51,714 bases of DNA from Alsobacter soli (GTDB lineage: Bacteria > Pseudomonadota > Alphaproteobacteria > Rhizobiales > Beijerinckiaceae). The stretch spans positions 1-51,714 of the forward strand of contig CAMCXA010000013.1 in assembly GCA_945883115.1 (NCBI GenBank), read 5' to 3'. Both the position numbers and the translations under genes were made by a program. Positions 28,047-38,626 of this stretch are shown in pieces. Within the stretch, counting starts at the first letter, position 1. The number at the start of each line of letters is the position of its first letter. The notes beneath the pieces were generated by a model. The model was not told the origin of the DNA and did no database searches. It was given only the letters and a program-made list of their open reading frames with translations.

Positions 28047-29138
28047 CTAACCGTCCTCCTGATACAACAAGGTCCAGCAGCCGAGAAAGCAGGCAATGCC
28101 CGGAGGCAGCCAAGCCGCTAAAATTGTTGATATCAGTCCTGCCGACCCCAGGTCAGAAAAAATTTTGTTTATGGTAAAGAATACAAAACCAGAAACCACT
28201 CCGCCGAGAATAGCCATGGCACTCTGACCCGTTCGGGAAAACCGGACGGAGACACAGGCAGCGATGAAAACCATGGCGAGGAAGACAAGGGGTTTTGCGA
28301 GTAATGATTGGTAGGCCTGATAAAAGGCGGTGGCATCAATGCCTGCCGATTGCATCTGGTCAGCCCAGTTTTTCAGGATCCAGAATGGAACAGCATCGGG
28401 TACCGTGAATGTCTGGCGGAGCAGATCGGGCGTGACATTTGTCGCAACTTCGAAGACCGAATGCATTTCGGGAAGAGCGCCAGGCGTTAAAACCCTTGCA
28501 TTCTCGAGCCGCCAGTATCCATCGAGCAGAACGGCCTTGTCGGCCTTTATCCTTTGTACGAAACGGCCTTGAGGATCAAATTCGAAGAAGGTGACGTTTG
28601 CCAAACTTGCCGTCCGGTTGTTTGTTCTCACGGCGCGGATGATGGCATCGCCGTCGGCGCTCGATTGGCGGAGCCAGAACTCGGATTTATCGACGGGCTT
28701 GTTGTTTCTGAGAAGTTTTGCTTCTGCCTCCTCGATCTGATTTTTCAAGGTGGCAGATACGGGATTGTAGACAATTGTGGAAAACACACCGAGCAGAAGT
28801 GCAACAAACAGAGGCGGTATCAAGATCTGCCAAATTGAAATTCCGGCTGCTCGCGCGACGACGAGCTCACGTAGCCGCGACAAGGAAAGGAACACGATCA
28901 ACGCGCCGAACAGGGCTACGAACGGAAAGGCCTGTTCGGCGACAGGTGGTACACGAAGGAGGGACAAATACAGCAACGAAACGATCGATGTGTTCTCAAA
29001 ACCGGACGAAATCCGGATCAGTTCGACAAAGTCCAGGACATAAATGAGTGTCAGGACAACGAGAAAGGTGAGGACAATCACAAGCAGAAAGCGATTGAAT
29101 AGATGTCGGTAAAACAGTTTCGGTATGAGGTTGGCCAT
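28047..29138 (-). CDS. lptG: LPS export permease LptG
   Basis: This 363-aa inner-membrane subunit of the LptB2FG LPS extractor has paired N-terminal and C-terminal helices around a periplasmic beta-jellyroll (QRIKADKAVLLDGYWRLENARVL). FVALFGALIVFLSLSRLRELVVARAAGIS is the conserved coupling region for LptB. It begins 6 bp after lptF. LptG rather than LptF is inferred from its second position and the sequence around VELIRISSGFENTS. Confidence 0.92.
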   Translation of the reverse strand: MANLIPKLFYRHLFNRFLLVIVLTFLVVLTLIYVLDFVELIRISSGFENTSIVSLLYLSLLRVPPVAEQAFPFVALFGALIVFLSLSRLRELVVARAAGISIWQILIPPLFVALLLGVFSTIVYNPVSATLKNQIEEAEAKLLRNNKPVDKSEFWLRQSSADGDAIIRAVRTNNRTASLANVTFFEFDPQGRFVQRIKADKAVLLDGYWRLENARVLTPGALPEMHSVFEVATNVTPDLLRQTFTVPDAVPFWILKNWADQMQSAGIDATAFYQAYQSLLAKPLVFLAMVFIAACVSVRFSRTGQSAMAILGGVVSGFVFFTINKIFSDLGSAGLISTILAAWLPPGIACFLGCWTLLYQEDG

Positions 29139-29144
29139 GACGTT

Positions 29145-30266
29145 TTAGTGTCCTTTGGCCTGTGCGGAGCGGCGCGACGCACGCATTTCCGATGTGGAAA
29201 AAAGATACAGAAATGAAGCACAGATGGCGAGCAACGGTATGAGGAAGCTTGCCATGCTCAATGCGGGATTTTTGACGATCATTGACCCCACAGAGAAACC
29301 GACCAGCCGGAGACCGATTGCCAGTCCGACCGCTGCATTGACGATGCGGGTGCCAGCTTGTCGCGTGGTCCGGGGTGTTGACGTTGCCGCAAAGGCGATC
29401 GCCATGAAGGCAAAAGCATAAAGTGGTGCGGTAAAACGTTCGACAAGTTCGGACAGGATTTGGCCGCTCTCTATCGTCGTGCTTGTGTTTTTGAAAACGG
29501 ATTGCGCAAGATCAAGCGTGCTGCGTTCGCGCGGATTGTATTTCACGGTGCCCGCATCGGGTGTGAGTTGGGCGAGATCGAGCGAGTAGCGTTTGAACGC
29601 GACAACACTGGCGTCGACGGCCTTTGCTGCTTCGCGTTGGACACTGCCATTTTCGAGAACGAGAAATGTGCTTCCGCCGATTTCGACGACCTGACCACGT
29701 TCGGCGATGTAGGCGACCGTGAGTTCAGGATCGCGCGCGTCCTGAATGAATACGCCAACCAAAGCGTCACCGCTTTTTTCGCGGTAGTGGAAGACGACAT
29801 TCCGTTCCAGCGTGTTGAATTTTCCGGCTTGAACGATTTTGGCGACAAAGTCCGCACGGATTTGGGTGATGATGTCGCGCAATGAGCGGGAGCTTTCGGG
29901 CATGAGCCAGCCCGTCAGAAAGAGTGTGAAAACCGCGATGAGGAGCGAGAAGCCGAGAACGGGCTTGAGCATTTGCCAAGGCGAGACGCGATTTGTGCTG
30001 AACATAACGAGTTCGCTGTCCGCATTGAGGCGGTTGAATGTATGTAAGACCGCGATGAAGAGCGCAACGGGCGCAAGAATGGCCAGAATTGTCGGCAGTG
30101 CAAGAATTGTGACCTTGAGAAACGTGAAGAATGATTGGCCTTGTGTCGTCACTAACGTGAATTGCTTGAGTGATTGGGTTACCCAGATCACGCCGATCAA
30201 GCCTGACAAGGAGGCGAGAAATGGCTTTGCCAGCATTTTGAGCAGGTATCTGTCGAGTATCCGCAT
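29145..30266 (-). CDS. lptF: LPS export permease LptF
   Basis: This 373-aa partner of LptG has the same architecture: about six membrane helices and a periplasmic jellyroll (VAYIAERGQVVEIGGSTFLVLENGSVQRE). FIAVLHTFNRLNADSELVMFSTNRVSPWQML is the conserved coupling segment. ATG 30266 gives MRILDRYLLKML with a GGGGA site; the frame is open 19 codons upstream without family similarity. It is the first gene of its operon, divergent from pepA with 148 bp between the starts. Confidence 0.93.
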   Translation of the reverse strand: MRILDRYLLKMLAKPFLASLSGLIGVIWVTQSLKQFTLVTTQGQSFFTFLKVTILALPTILAILAPVALFIAVLHTFNRLNADSELVMFSTNRVSPWQMLKPVLGFSLLIAVFTLFLTGWLMPESSRSLRDIITQIRADFVAKIVQAGKFNTLERNVVFHYREKSGDALVGVFIQDARDPELTVAYIAERGQVVEIGGSTFLVLENGSVQREAAKAVDASVVAFKRYSLDLAQLTPDAGTVKYNPRERSTLDLAQSVFKNTSTTIESGQILSELVERFTAPLYAFAFMAIAFAATSTPRTTRQAGTRIVNAAVGLAIGLRLVGFSVGSMIVKNPALSMASFLIPLLAICASFLYLFSTSEMRASRRSAQAKGH

Positions 30267-30414
30267 CAAGTCCCCGCGCGCCCGAACCCGGCGATCAGTT
30301 TCGTCAAGGTGGTGTCGCGCCATCCTATAGCAGGGAGAAGGGCCGATTGCCGAATTGTTTGTTGCCTCGTTGGCGGCTCGGCAGTAGAGGTTGTGGATAT
30401 TTTAGGAGAAACAC

Positions 30415-31929
30415 ATGCCGTCCACACTCAAAATTATTTTTAATTCCCTCATCCAGCCGAAAACAGGCGCGTGCGTCATATTTGTTGGTGACGATCTCGT
30501 GATCCCGTTAGGTCTGAAAAAGTTGATTGGCACGTCTGCGGCTAATGCCTTGGCACGGGCGATGACGGCTGAAAATTTCAAGGGCAAGGAAAAAGCAGCG
30601 CTCACCCTGCTCGCGCCGCCGAATATGGTGGCGGACCGGTTGATCGTGATCGGAACCGGGACGGCGAAGGATCGCGAGAAGACGGATTATGTCAATCTCG
30701 GTGGCGCGGTGATGGGGCGTCTTGGCTCGGCGAAACAGGCGACGATTTTGTTTACAGGGCCGAACGGGTGGCGGGTGGATGGGCAGGCGGCGGCGGATTT
30801 GTCGCTTGGTATCCGGCTCAGGGCCTATAAATTTGATAAATACAAGACGAAAAAGAAAGATGATAACGGGGCATCAGAAGGTGCAGACTCGATCAATATC
30901 GCGCTTGGCGATGTGGCGGCGGCGCGGAAATTGGCGAAGGTTTCGGAGTCGCTTGCAGGCGGCGTGATTATGGCGCGCGATCTTGTGAACGAGCCGCCAA
31001 ATGTGCTCGATCCGGTGGAATTTGCAAAGCGGGCCGAGGTGCTGAAGGCGCTCGGTGTCGAGATTACGGTGCTGGACGAGAAGCAATTGGCGAAGATCGG
31101 GATGCGCGCTTTGCTCGGGGTCGGGCAGGGATCGCGGAAGGAAAGCCGCGTTGTCATCATGAAATGGAACGGCGCGCCAAACAAGAAGGGGCCGAAGGGG
31201 GCACCACTCGCGTTTATCGGGAAGGGCGTTTGCTTCGATACGGGCGGGATTTCGATCAAGCCATCCGGCGGCATGGAAGACATGAAGGGCGATATGGCAG
31301 GCGCGGCCTGTGTGGTCGGGTTGATGCACGCGCTTGCGTCGCGGAAGGCGAAGGTCAATGTGATCGGCGCAATCGGGCTTGTCGAGAATATGCCGGACGG
31401 CAATGCACAGCGTCCGGGAGATATTGTGACGTCGCTCTCGGGGCAGACGATCGAGATCATCAATACGGATGCCGAGGGGCGTTTGGTGCTTGGTGACGTG
31501 ATCTGGTACGTGAATGAGCACTACAAGCCTTCGTTCATGGTGAATCTGGCGACGCTGACGGGGGCTATCCTCGTGGCGCTCGGCAATGAACATGCCGGGC
31601 TGTTCTCGAATGACGATACGCTGTCCGAGCGGTTGCACGCTGTGGGGCAGGTGACGGGCGAGCGCGTATGGCGGATGCCGCTCGACAAGAATTACGACAA
31701 GATGATCGACAGCAAGTTCGCCGATATGAAAAATGCTGGCGCGCGGAATGCGGGGTCGATCACGGCGGCGCATTTCATCAAGCGCTTTGTGGGCGAAACG
31801 CCTTGGGCGCATCTCGATATTGCCGGAACGGCGATGTCGTCGCCCGAGACGGATATCAACAAAAGCTGGGCTTCAGGCTGGGGCGTGCGTTTGCTCGACC
31901 GGCTGGTGGCGGACTATTACGAAATTTGA
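30415..31929 (+). CDS. pepA: Leucyl aminopeptidase (PepA/M17)
   Basis: This 504-aa cytosolic dizinc aminopeptidase has the signature [12 protein letters not shown] and metal ligands in [37 protein letters not shown] ribosome site precedes the ATG. In most alphaproteobacteria holC follows immediately; here the ars genes intervene. The 59 bp after the stop hold the presumed arsR operator. Confidence 0.96.
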   Translation: MPSTLKIIFNSLIQPKTGACVIFVGDDLVIPLGLKKLIGTSAANALARAMTAENFKGKEKAALTLLAPPNMVADRLIVIGTGTAKDREKTDYVNLGGAVMGRLGSAKQATILFTGPNGWRVDGQAAADLSLGIRLRAYKFDKYKTKKKDDNGASEGADSINIALGDVAAARKLAKVSESLAGGVIMARDLVNEPPNVLDPVEFAKRAEVLKALGVEITVLDEKQLAKIGMRALLGVGQGSRKESRVVIMKWNGAPNKKGPKGAPLAFIGKGVCFDTGGISIKPSGGMEDMKGDMAGAACVVGLMHALASRKAKVNVIGAIGLVENMPDGNAQRPGDIVTSLSGQTIEIINTDAEGRLVLGDVIWYVNEHYKPSFMVNLATLTGAILVALGNEHAGLFSNDDTLSERLHAVGQVTGERVWRMPLDKNYDKMIDSKFADMKNAGARNAGSITAAHFIKRFVGETPWAHLDIAGTAMSSPETDINKSWASGWGVRLLDRLVADYYEI

Positions 31930-31971
31930 TCGGAGAGGGGGGCTTGGCCACCTTTTCTTTGACTTAATTTA

Positions 31972-31983
31972 TCGATATATCGA
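31972..31983. promoter_or_regulatory. Palindromic operator candidate of arsR
   Basis: TCGATATATCGA is a perfect 12-bp palindrome ending 5 bp before the arsR ATG, downstream of TTGACT (31959-31964), a possible -35. The position suits autorepression by ArsR. The -10 element is not obvious. Confidence 0.55.
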
Positions 31984-31988
31984 GAATT

Positions 31989-32342
31989 ATGGATAAGTTT
32001 GATTCCCTTCTCGCGCTTTCGGCCCTGTCGCAATCGACGCGGCTAGATGTGTTCCGGTTGTTGGTGAAGCATGAGCCCGAGGGGTTGCCTGCTGGAGAGA
32101 TCAGCCGTGTTTTGCAGATCCCGCAAAACACGATGTCGACGCATCTGGGGATTTTGGCGCGGGCGGGGCTGATTGATGGCCAGAAGGCGGGGCGGTCGAT
32201 CCAGTATCGCGCGAAGCTTGGCGGAATTCGCGGCCTGATCGAATTTATTCTGCAAGATTGCTGCGGCGGGCGGGCCGAGATTTGCGCGCCGCTGATCAAA
32301 TCCCTGTCACCCTGTTGCGAAGTGGACTGTGCGCATGACTGA
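31989..32342 (+). CDS. arsR: ArsR-family arsenic-responsive repressor
   Basis: This 117-aa winged-helix repressor has its recognition region in LQIPQNTMSTHLGILARAGLIDGQKAGRSIQY. The C-terminal end is Cys-rich, with CC, C, CC and C in DCCGGRAEIC and SPCCEVDC. Such clusters bind As(III) or Sb(III) in ArsR proteins of the alphaproteobacterial type, releasing DNA. It is the first gene of a three-gene operon; its last 8 bp overlap arsC. A palindrome sits just upstream of the start. Confidence 0.93.
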   Translation: MDKFDSLLALSALSQSTRLDVFRLLVKHEPEGLPAGEISRVLQIPQNTMSTHLGILARAGLIDGQKAGRSIQYRAKLGGIRGLIEFILQDCCGGRAEICAPLIKSLSPCCEVDCAHD

Positions 32343-32856
32343 TCGCGTTTTCAATGTATTGTTTCTCTGTACCGGAAATACGGCCCGTTCGGTTTTGGCG
32401 GAGGCATTGCTGAGGAGCCTCGGACAGGGGCGTTACGCTTCCTATTCGGCGGGGAGCCAGCCGAAGGGCGTCGTAAACCCGTTTGCTCTGAAAGTGCTTG
32501 ATCGGCACGGGATTTCGACAGAGGGGCTGAGTTCCAAGAGTTGGGATGTTTTTGCCGTGCCCGATGCTCCGCAAATGGATTTTGTATTTACGGTTTGCGA
32601 CAATGCAGCGGGAGAAGCCTGCCCTTTCTGGCCGGGGCAGCCCATGACCGCACATTGGGGGATCGAGGATCCGGCGGCGGTCGAGGGAACGGATATCGAG
32701 AAGGAACGCGCGTTCGAGGAAGCATTTCGCCTGATGCGCAACAGAATTGCGGCATTTTGTGCGTTACCCACAAAATCAATCAGCGGGCTTGTTCTATCGA
32801 AGAAATTGAAAGAGATCGGCGCTTTAGAGGGGGCGTCGAAGGGTAGCGCGTCATGA
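32335..32856 (+). CDS. arsC: Arsenate reductase, LMW-phosphatase (thioredoxin-linked) type
   Basis: This 173-aa protein has the low-molecular-weight phosphatase loop C12-x5-R18 (CTGNTARS). Redox cysteines C88 and C96 lie in VCDNAAGEACPFWPG, as in pI258-type ArsC, which reduces arsenate to arsenite through a Cys relay and thioredoxin. The C-terminal 30 residues after the phosphatase fold are an extension rich in Ser and Lys. The ATG is within the arsR end, and the stop overlaps the aqpS start by 4 bp (ATGA), so translation is coupled. Confidence 0.92.
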   Translation: MTDRVFNVLFLCTGNTARSVLAEALLRSLGQGRYASYSAGSQPKGVVNPFALKVLDRHGISTEGLSSKSWDVFAVPDAPQMDFVFTVCDNAAGEACPFWPGQPMTAHWGIEDPAAVEGTDIEKERAFEEAFRLMRNRIAAFCALPTKSISGLVLSKKLKEIGALEGASKGSAS

Positions 32857-33515
32857 GCGAGTTGCCTGTTACCTCGCAACGGATTGTGGCTGAGGGGGTT
32901 GGCAGCGCGTTGCTGCTCGCAACCGTGGTTGGTTCCGGGATCATGGCGGAGCGTTTGGCTGGCGGGAATGTCGCGGTTGCGCTTCTTGGCAATACGATTG
33001 CGACGGGGGCGATGCTGGTGTGTCTGATCTTGATGTTCGGACGTATTTCAGGCGCGCATTTTAATCCGGTTGTGACGTTGTTTTTGGGAGACCGGCAGGA
33101 ATTCTCGGCGTCGCTGACCAGCTCGTACATTCTTGCGCAACTCGTGGGTGCTCTGTTTGGGGTGCTTGTGGCGCATGCCATGTTTGATGTTCCATTGCTG
33201 CAAATGTCGGTGCATGAGCGGGCGGGGCCGGCGCAATGGTTTTCCGAATTTGTGGCGACGTTCGGGCTTGTTTTGACGATTATAGGCGTCGGGAGAAGTC
33301 GTGCCGAGGCGATTCCAGTGGCTGTGGGGCTATATATTACGGCGGCTTACTGGTTTACGGCGTCGACATCGTTCGCCAATCCGGCGGTGACCTTGGCGCG
33401 GGCGTTGACCGACAGTTTTTCGGGGATCCGCCTGATGGATGCGCCGGGGTTTATTCTGGCACAATTGGCGGGTGGGTTTGTGGCGGCGCGGTTCGGGCGG
33501 TTTCTGTTTCGCTAA
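32853..33515 (+). CDS. aqpS: Aquaglyceroporin-like channel, AqpS type
   Basis: This 220-aa MIP-family channel has six hydrophobic helices. The two half-helix motifs are NPV (residues 71-73, GAHFNPVVT) and NPA (176-178, FANPAVT); the first departs from the canonical NPA. In Sinorhizobium meliloti the AqpS channel next to ArsC lets arsenite leave the cell down its gradient, replacing an ArsB/Acr3 pump. The same arrangement is seen here, with no pump gene in the operon. It is translationally coupled to arsC. Confidence 0.9.
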   Translation: MSELPVTSQRIVAEGVGSALLLATVVGSGIMAERLAGGNVAVALLGNTIATGAMLVCLILMFGRISGAHFNPVVTLFLGDRQEFSASLTSSYILAQLVGALFGVLVAHAMFDVPLLQMSVHERAGPAQWFSEFVATFGLVLTIIGVGRSRAEAIPVAVGLYITAAYWFTASTSFANPAVTLARALTDSFSGIRLMDAPGFILAQLAGGFVAARFGRFLFR

Positions 33516-33585
33516 AAAGACAATTTCCGGGGATGCTGCGAGAGTTCGGCTGGACCATGCCTGACGGGCGAGGCATAGTCCTGTC

Positions 33586-34038
33586 ATGACCGAAATTCTG
33601 TTTTATCATTTGCAGCGCCAGCCTTTGGAAAAGGTTTTACCGCAATTGCTCGAAAAGAGCCTCGAGCGGAGGTGGCGGGTCTGTGTGCAGACACCGAAGG
33701 CGGAGCGGATTGAAAAGCTCGACGAGCATTTGTGGACTTATTCCGAAGGCGGGTTTCTGCCACACGGGATCGAGGGGCAGGCGGATCTGGCCGACGAGCC
33801 GATTGCGCTGACGCAAGCCGATGATAATCCGAACGGGGCGACGGTCAGGTTTCTGGTTGATGGCGCACCTTTGCCGGACGCGCCGGAAAACTATCAGCGC
33901 ATTGTGCTGATGTTTGACGGGTATGACGAGGAAGCGCTTGCTGCCGCGCGCTCCAACTGGAAAGAAGTGCGCGTGCGGGGACTGGACGCGACCTATTGGC
34001 AGCAGAATGACGAGGGACGCTGGGAAAAGAAGGCCTGA
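33586..34038 (+). CDS. holC: DNA polymerase III chi subunit
   Basis: This 150-aa clamp-loader accessory protein contacts SSB. The N-terminal MTEILFYHLQRQPLEKVLPQLLEKSLERRWRV is typical, followed by the conserved LDEHLWTYSEGGFLPHG. It normally follows pepA directly; here it is 1.6 kb away because of the ars operon. It is convergent with the ABC-F gene. Confidence 0.93.
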   Translation: MTEILFYHLQRQPLEKVLPQLLEKSLERRWRVCVQTPKAERIEKLDEHLWTYSEGGFLPHGIEGQADLADEPIALTQADDNPNGATVRFLVDGAPLPDAPENYQRIVLMFDGYDEEALAAARSNWKEVRVRGLDATYWQQNDEGRWEKKA

Positions 34039-34053
34039 CGCGAATTCTTTGTG

Positions 34054-34059
<6 letters not shown>
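34033..34059. terminator. Inverted repeat between convergent holC and ABC-F genes
   Basis: GCCTGAC (34033-34039) and GTCAGGC (34053-34059) pair around a 13-nt loop and cover both stop codons. No T tract follows. It is a weak bidirectional terminator candidate. Confidence 0.3.
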
Positions 34060-35931
<1,872 letters not shown>

Positions 35932-36042
35932 GCGTGCTTCTAGGCTGAGACGGTATATATTCGCAAGAACTTATCAAAGATAATGTCACATTCCACTTGA
36001 AGTGTTCGTCAACAACGCTTAGACGAGGGGCGTGGAAACAGT

Positions 36043-36119
36043 CGGGGCTTAGCGCAGCCCGGTAGCGCATCTGCTTTGGGAGCAGAGGGTCGTAAGTTCG
36101 AATCTTACAGCCCCGACCA
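36043..36119 (+). tRNA. tRNA-Pro(TGG)
   Basis: The acceptor stem CGGGGCT (36043-36049) pairs with AGCCCCG (36109-36115). The anticodon stem TCTGC/GCAGA encloses loop TTTGGGA with anticodon TGG at 36077-36079. GTTCGAATC forms the T loop. The CCA end is encoded (36117-36119). Confidence 0.96.
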
Positions 36120-36175
36120 TTTCCGCATTGACATCCGGCTTTGCCGATGAACCTGAATTTGAACCGAGAGCGCCC

Positions 36176-36481
36176 ATGACCGCCCGGATAAGCCGCCCAG
36201 CAAAAACTGCCATGCAATCGGGAACAGCGAAAACGCATCGCTGGCTTCTGGAGTTTTCTTCCGAGAAAGCCAGAACGATTGACCCCTTGATGGGATGGAC
36301 GGGCTCGGACGAGACGTTGCAACAGGTGAAGCTCTGGTTTGATACGGAGGCTGATGCCGTTGCCTATGCCGTCAAGCACGGGATTGCCTATCAGGTCGAG
36401 CTACCGCAGGACGCGAAACGGCGGACGATTTCCTATTCTGACAATTTCAGATCGAATCGTGTAGGATCGTGGACGCACTGA
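36176..36481 (+). CDS. NDUFS4-like NADH dehydrogenase accessory subunit
   Basis: This 101-aa protein, beginning MTARISRPAKTAMQSGTAKT, is of the ETC complex I subunit conserved region family. It is the alphaproteobacterial homologue of mitochondrial NDUFS4 (18-kDa subunit) and binds the peripheral arm. WLLEFSSEKARTIDPLMGWTGSDETLQQVKLWF and YSDNFRSNRVGSWTH are family hallmarks. ATG 36176 gives the usual length; an upstream TTG (36128) would add 16 unrelated residues. It sits between tRNA-Pro and tRNA-Arg, 57 bp after the former, and may share their transcription. Confidence 0.93.
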   Translation: MTARISRPAKTAMQSGTAKTHRWLLEFSSEKARTIDPLMGWTGSDETLQQVKLWFDTEADAVAYAVKHGIAYQVELPQDAKRRTISYSDNFRSNRVGSWTH

Positions 36482-36509
36482 TTGGGGTGTTCTGATGAAC
36501 GCTGACCGG

Positions 36510-36586
36510 GACTCCATAGCTCAGCAGGATAGAGCAGCCGCCTTCTAAGCGGCAGGTCGCAGGTTCGAATCCTGCTGGAGTCGCCA
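36510..36586 (+). tRNA. tRNA-Arg(TCT)
   Basis: Acceptor GACTCCA (36510-36516) pairs with TGGAGTC (36576-36582). Anticodon stem GCCGC/GCGGC encloses loop CTTCTAA with TCT at 36544-36546. The T arm has GGTTCGAATCC. The CCA end is encoded (36584-36586). Confidence 0.96.
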
Positions 36587-36608
36587 TTTATCATAAGGCT
36601 TCTGAGAC

Positions 36609-37211
36609 TTGGACGCATCGCAGGCACTTGATGACACGCTGAAATCGACGCTTTCAGAAGCGTACCGGTTGATCAAGCGGGGCGTCACGGACCGCAGGAA
36701 TGCGATGCATACGCCGAGCGTTGCGACACTCGGGCTTGACGGGCGACCGCGGATCCGGACGGTGGTGTTAAGGGATTTTGACGAGGGTGCCGGGACGCTC
36801 AGGTTCCATACGGATCGCAGGTCGGAAAAAGTATCAGAACTAGCGCGCGATCCGCGGATCGGGGTGCATTTTTATGATGAAGCGGCGAAAGTGCAGCTCC
36901 GGATTGACGGGAGTGCGGCAATCCATTGTGAGGGCATTGTTGCGGATGCGGCGTGGATTGCCTCGCAACGGATGAGCCGCGTGTGTTACGGCACCGATCC
37001 GGCACCGGGGAGCGTGATTGAACGGGCGGATGCGTTTCATCTGCCGAATCTTGATCCCGAGATTGCGGCGGGGCGGGAACATTTTTCTGCGATCGTTGTG
37101 ACGATTTCAGCTATTGAGTGGCTCTGGCTGAAATCGGGCGGGCATAGGCGTGCTATATTCCGGTTTAAGAACGGAACAGAAAGTGTTTATTCACAATGGC
37201 TTGCGCCTTAA
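36609..37211 (+). CDS. Pyridoxamine 5'-phosphate oxidase-family flavoprotein
   Basis: This 200-aa split-barrel FMN protein has PRIRTVVLRDFDEGAGTLRFHTDRRSEKVSEL, which matches the FMN phosphate-binding region of the family, and the C-terminal RAIFRF...YSQWLAP resembles the PNPOx dimerisation end. It lacks parts of the classic PdxH sequence (no WGG-type substrate segment), so a pyridoxamine oxidase role is uncertain. No ATG suits the N-terminus; TTG 36609 is taken, with AAGG about 11 bases upstream. It lies 22 bp after tRNA-Arg and ends 3 bp before the convergent metC stop. Confidence 0.82.
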   Translation: MDASQALDDTLKSTLSEAYRLIKRGVTDRRNAMHTPSVATLGLDGRPRIRTVVLRDFDEGAGTLRFHTDRRSEKVSELARDPRIGVHFYDEAAKVQLRIDGSAAIHCEGIVADAAWIASQRMSRVCYGTDPAPGSVIERADAFHLPNLDPEIAAGREHFSAIVVTISAIEWLWLKSGGHRRAIFRFKNGTESVYSQWLAP

Positions 37212-37214
37212 AAT

Positions 37215-38402
37215 TCAAGCGGATGCGCGGAGACGGGCGAAGCCGGAATCCAGATCTTTTTTGAGGTCTTCCACATCCTCGAGACCGATCTGGATGCGCA
37301 AAGCGGGGCCTTCGGGGTTCCAGTGTGTGACGGTTCGATAGGTCGAGCAATCGAACGGGATGATCAGGCTTTCATAGCCGCCCCATGAATAGCCCATGCC
37401 GAAGAGGAGCAGATCGTCGAGCATGGCGGCGACGGCCTTTTGCGAGGCTGGCTTCAGGATGATCGAGAACAAGCCGGACGAGCCTTTGAAATCGCGTTTC
37501 CAGATGTCGTGGCCGGGGCAATCGGGAAAAGCCGGGTGAAGGATTTTGGCAACTTCGGGGCGGGCTTTGAGCCAATTGGCGATGTCGAGCGCGCTTTTTT
37601 CCTGCTCTTTCAGGCGAACGAGCATGGAGCGCATGCCGCGCAGCGCCAGAAACATATCCTCGGGGCCTGCGCAGATCGCCATGGCGTCATAGGTTTCGCG
37701 CAGGGCCTTCCAAGAGCGTTCATTGGCCGAGACCATGCCGAGCAGGAGATCGGAATGGCCGGAAAGGTATTTTGTACCGGCTTCGATGGCAAGATCGACG
37801 CCCATTTCGTGCGGCGGGAAGAAAAAGGGCGTCGCCCACGTATTGTCCATCAGCAGGGTTGCACCATGGGCGCGAGCGACTTTGGCGATGGCGGGGATAT
37901 CCTGCACCTCAAAACTTTGCGAGCCGGGGGCCTCTGTGAAAATGGCAGTGGTGTTCGGGCGCATCAAGGCTTCGATGCCGCTGCCGATCATCGGATCGAA
38001 ATAGGAGGTTTCGACGCCGAAGCGTTTCAGCAGGGTTTCGGCGAATGTGCGGGTGGGGCGGTAAATACTGTCGGTAATCAGGAGATGGTCCCCTGCTTTG
38101 AGGCAGGAAAGAAGTGCAACGCTGACGGCGGCGAGGCCCGAGGGGACGCAGACCGTGCCCTCGGCCCCGGCGATGGCGGACCAGGCGGATTCGAGCGCAT
38201 CGCTCGTCGGTGTGCCCATTGTGCCATAAATATAGCGCCCCGAACGGTCGAGCAGTTCTTTCATGGTGGGGGCGATGACGGTGGAGCCGCGATAAATCGG
38301 GGTATTGACGAAGCCGAATTGCTCCGAGGGATCGCGACCGGCATAAACGAGTTTCGTGCGGTCGGAGAGACCGGCAAGCGTTTGCGGCGTCATTTTTTTC
38401 AT
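37215..38402 (-). CDS. metC: Cystathionine beta-lyase
   Basis: This 395-aa PLP enzyme cleaves cystathionine to homocysteine, pyruvate and ammonia in methionine synthesis. The PLP lysine is in EAGTKYLSGHSDLLLG; the phosphate-binding region GLAAVSVALLSCLKAGDH and the aromatic YGTMGTPTSDALE segment are typical of the MetC branch. ATG 38402 (or the ATG three codons later) is chosen; the frame is open further upstream without similarity. It is divergent from aapJ. A SAM-II riboswitch was looked for in the upstream region and not seen. Confidence 0.93.
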   Translation of the reverse strand: MKKMTPQTLAGLSDRTKLVYAGRDPSEQFGFVNTPIYRGSTVIAPTMKELLDRSGRYIYGTMGTPTSDALESAWSAIAGAEGTVCVPSGLAAVSVALLSCLKAGDHLLITDSIYRPTRTFAETLLKRFGVETSYFDPMIGSGIEALMRPNTTAIFTEAPGSQSFEVQDIPAIAKVARAHGATLLMDNTWATPFFFPPHEMGVDLAIEAGTKYLSGHSDLLLGMVSANERSWKALRETYDAMAICAGPEDMFLALRGMRSMLVRLKEQEKSALDIANWLKARPEVAKILHPAFPDCPGHDIWKRDFKGSSGLFSIILKPASQKAVAAMLDDLLLFGMGYSWGGYESLIIPFDCSTYRTVTHWNPEGPALRIQIGLEDVEDLKKDLDSGFARLRASA

Positions 38403-38514
38403 TTTTGAACGAATCCTGAGGTTATCTGGCGCTTCCGAGGCGGTATAGGACGAGTCTTCGCGCCCACCGTCAAGAAGTTGCACAAAAATTTATCAAAATG
38501 CTCATCCTATCCTC

Positions 38515-38544
38515 TTGACCTCTTGAGCAAAGTCAAATGGTAAT
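38515..38544 (+). promoter_or_regulatory. Candidate promoter of aapJ
   Basis: TTGACC (38515-38520), an 18-nt spacer and GGTAAT (38539-38544) lie about 80 bp before the aapJ start. TTGAC at 38515 is also inverted as GTCAA 12 bp on, a possible regulator site. Confidence 0.35.
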
Positions 38545-38626
38545 AGCTGCCATGCTCAGAAAGCATAGTGCTGATGTGTATGTCTTGCCGAACTCGGCTG
38601 AGGTCGGTTCAAATTGGAGGATGGGA

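Noticed and set aside
38403-38536. SAM-II riboswitch before metC
   Set aside because: Expected in some alphaproteobacterial methionine genes, but no matching conserved blocks or pseudoknot were visible.
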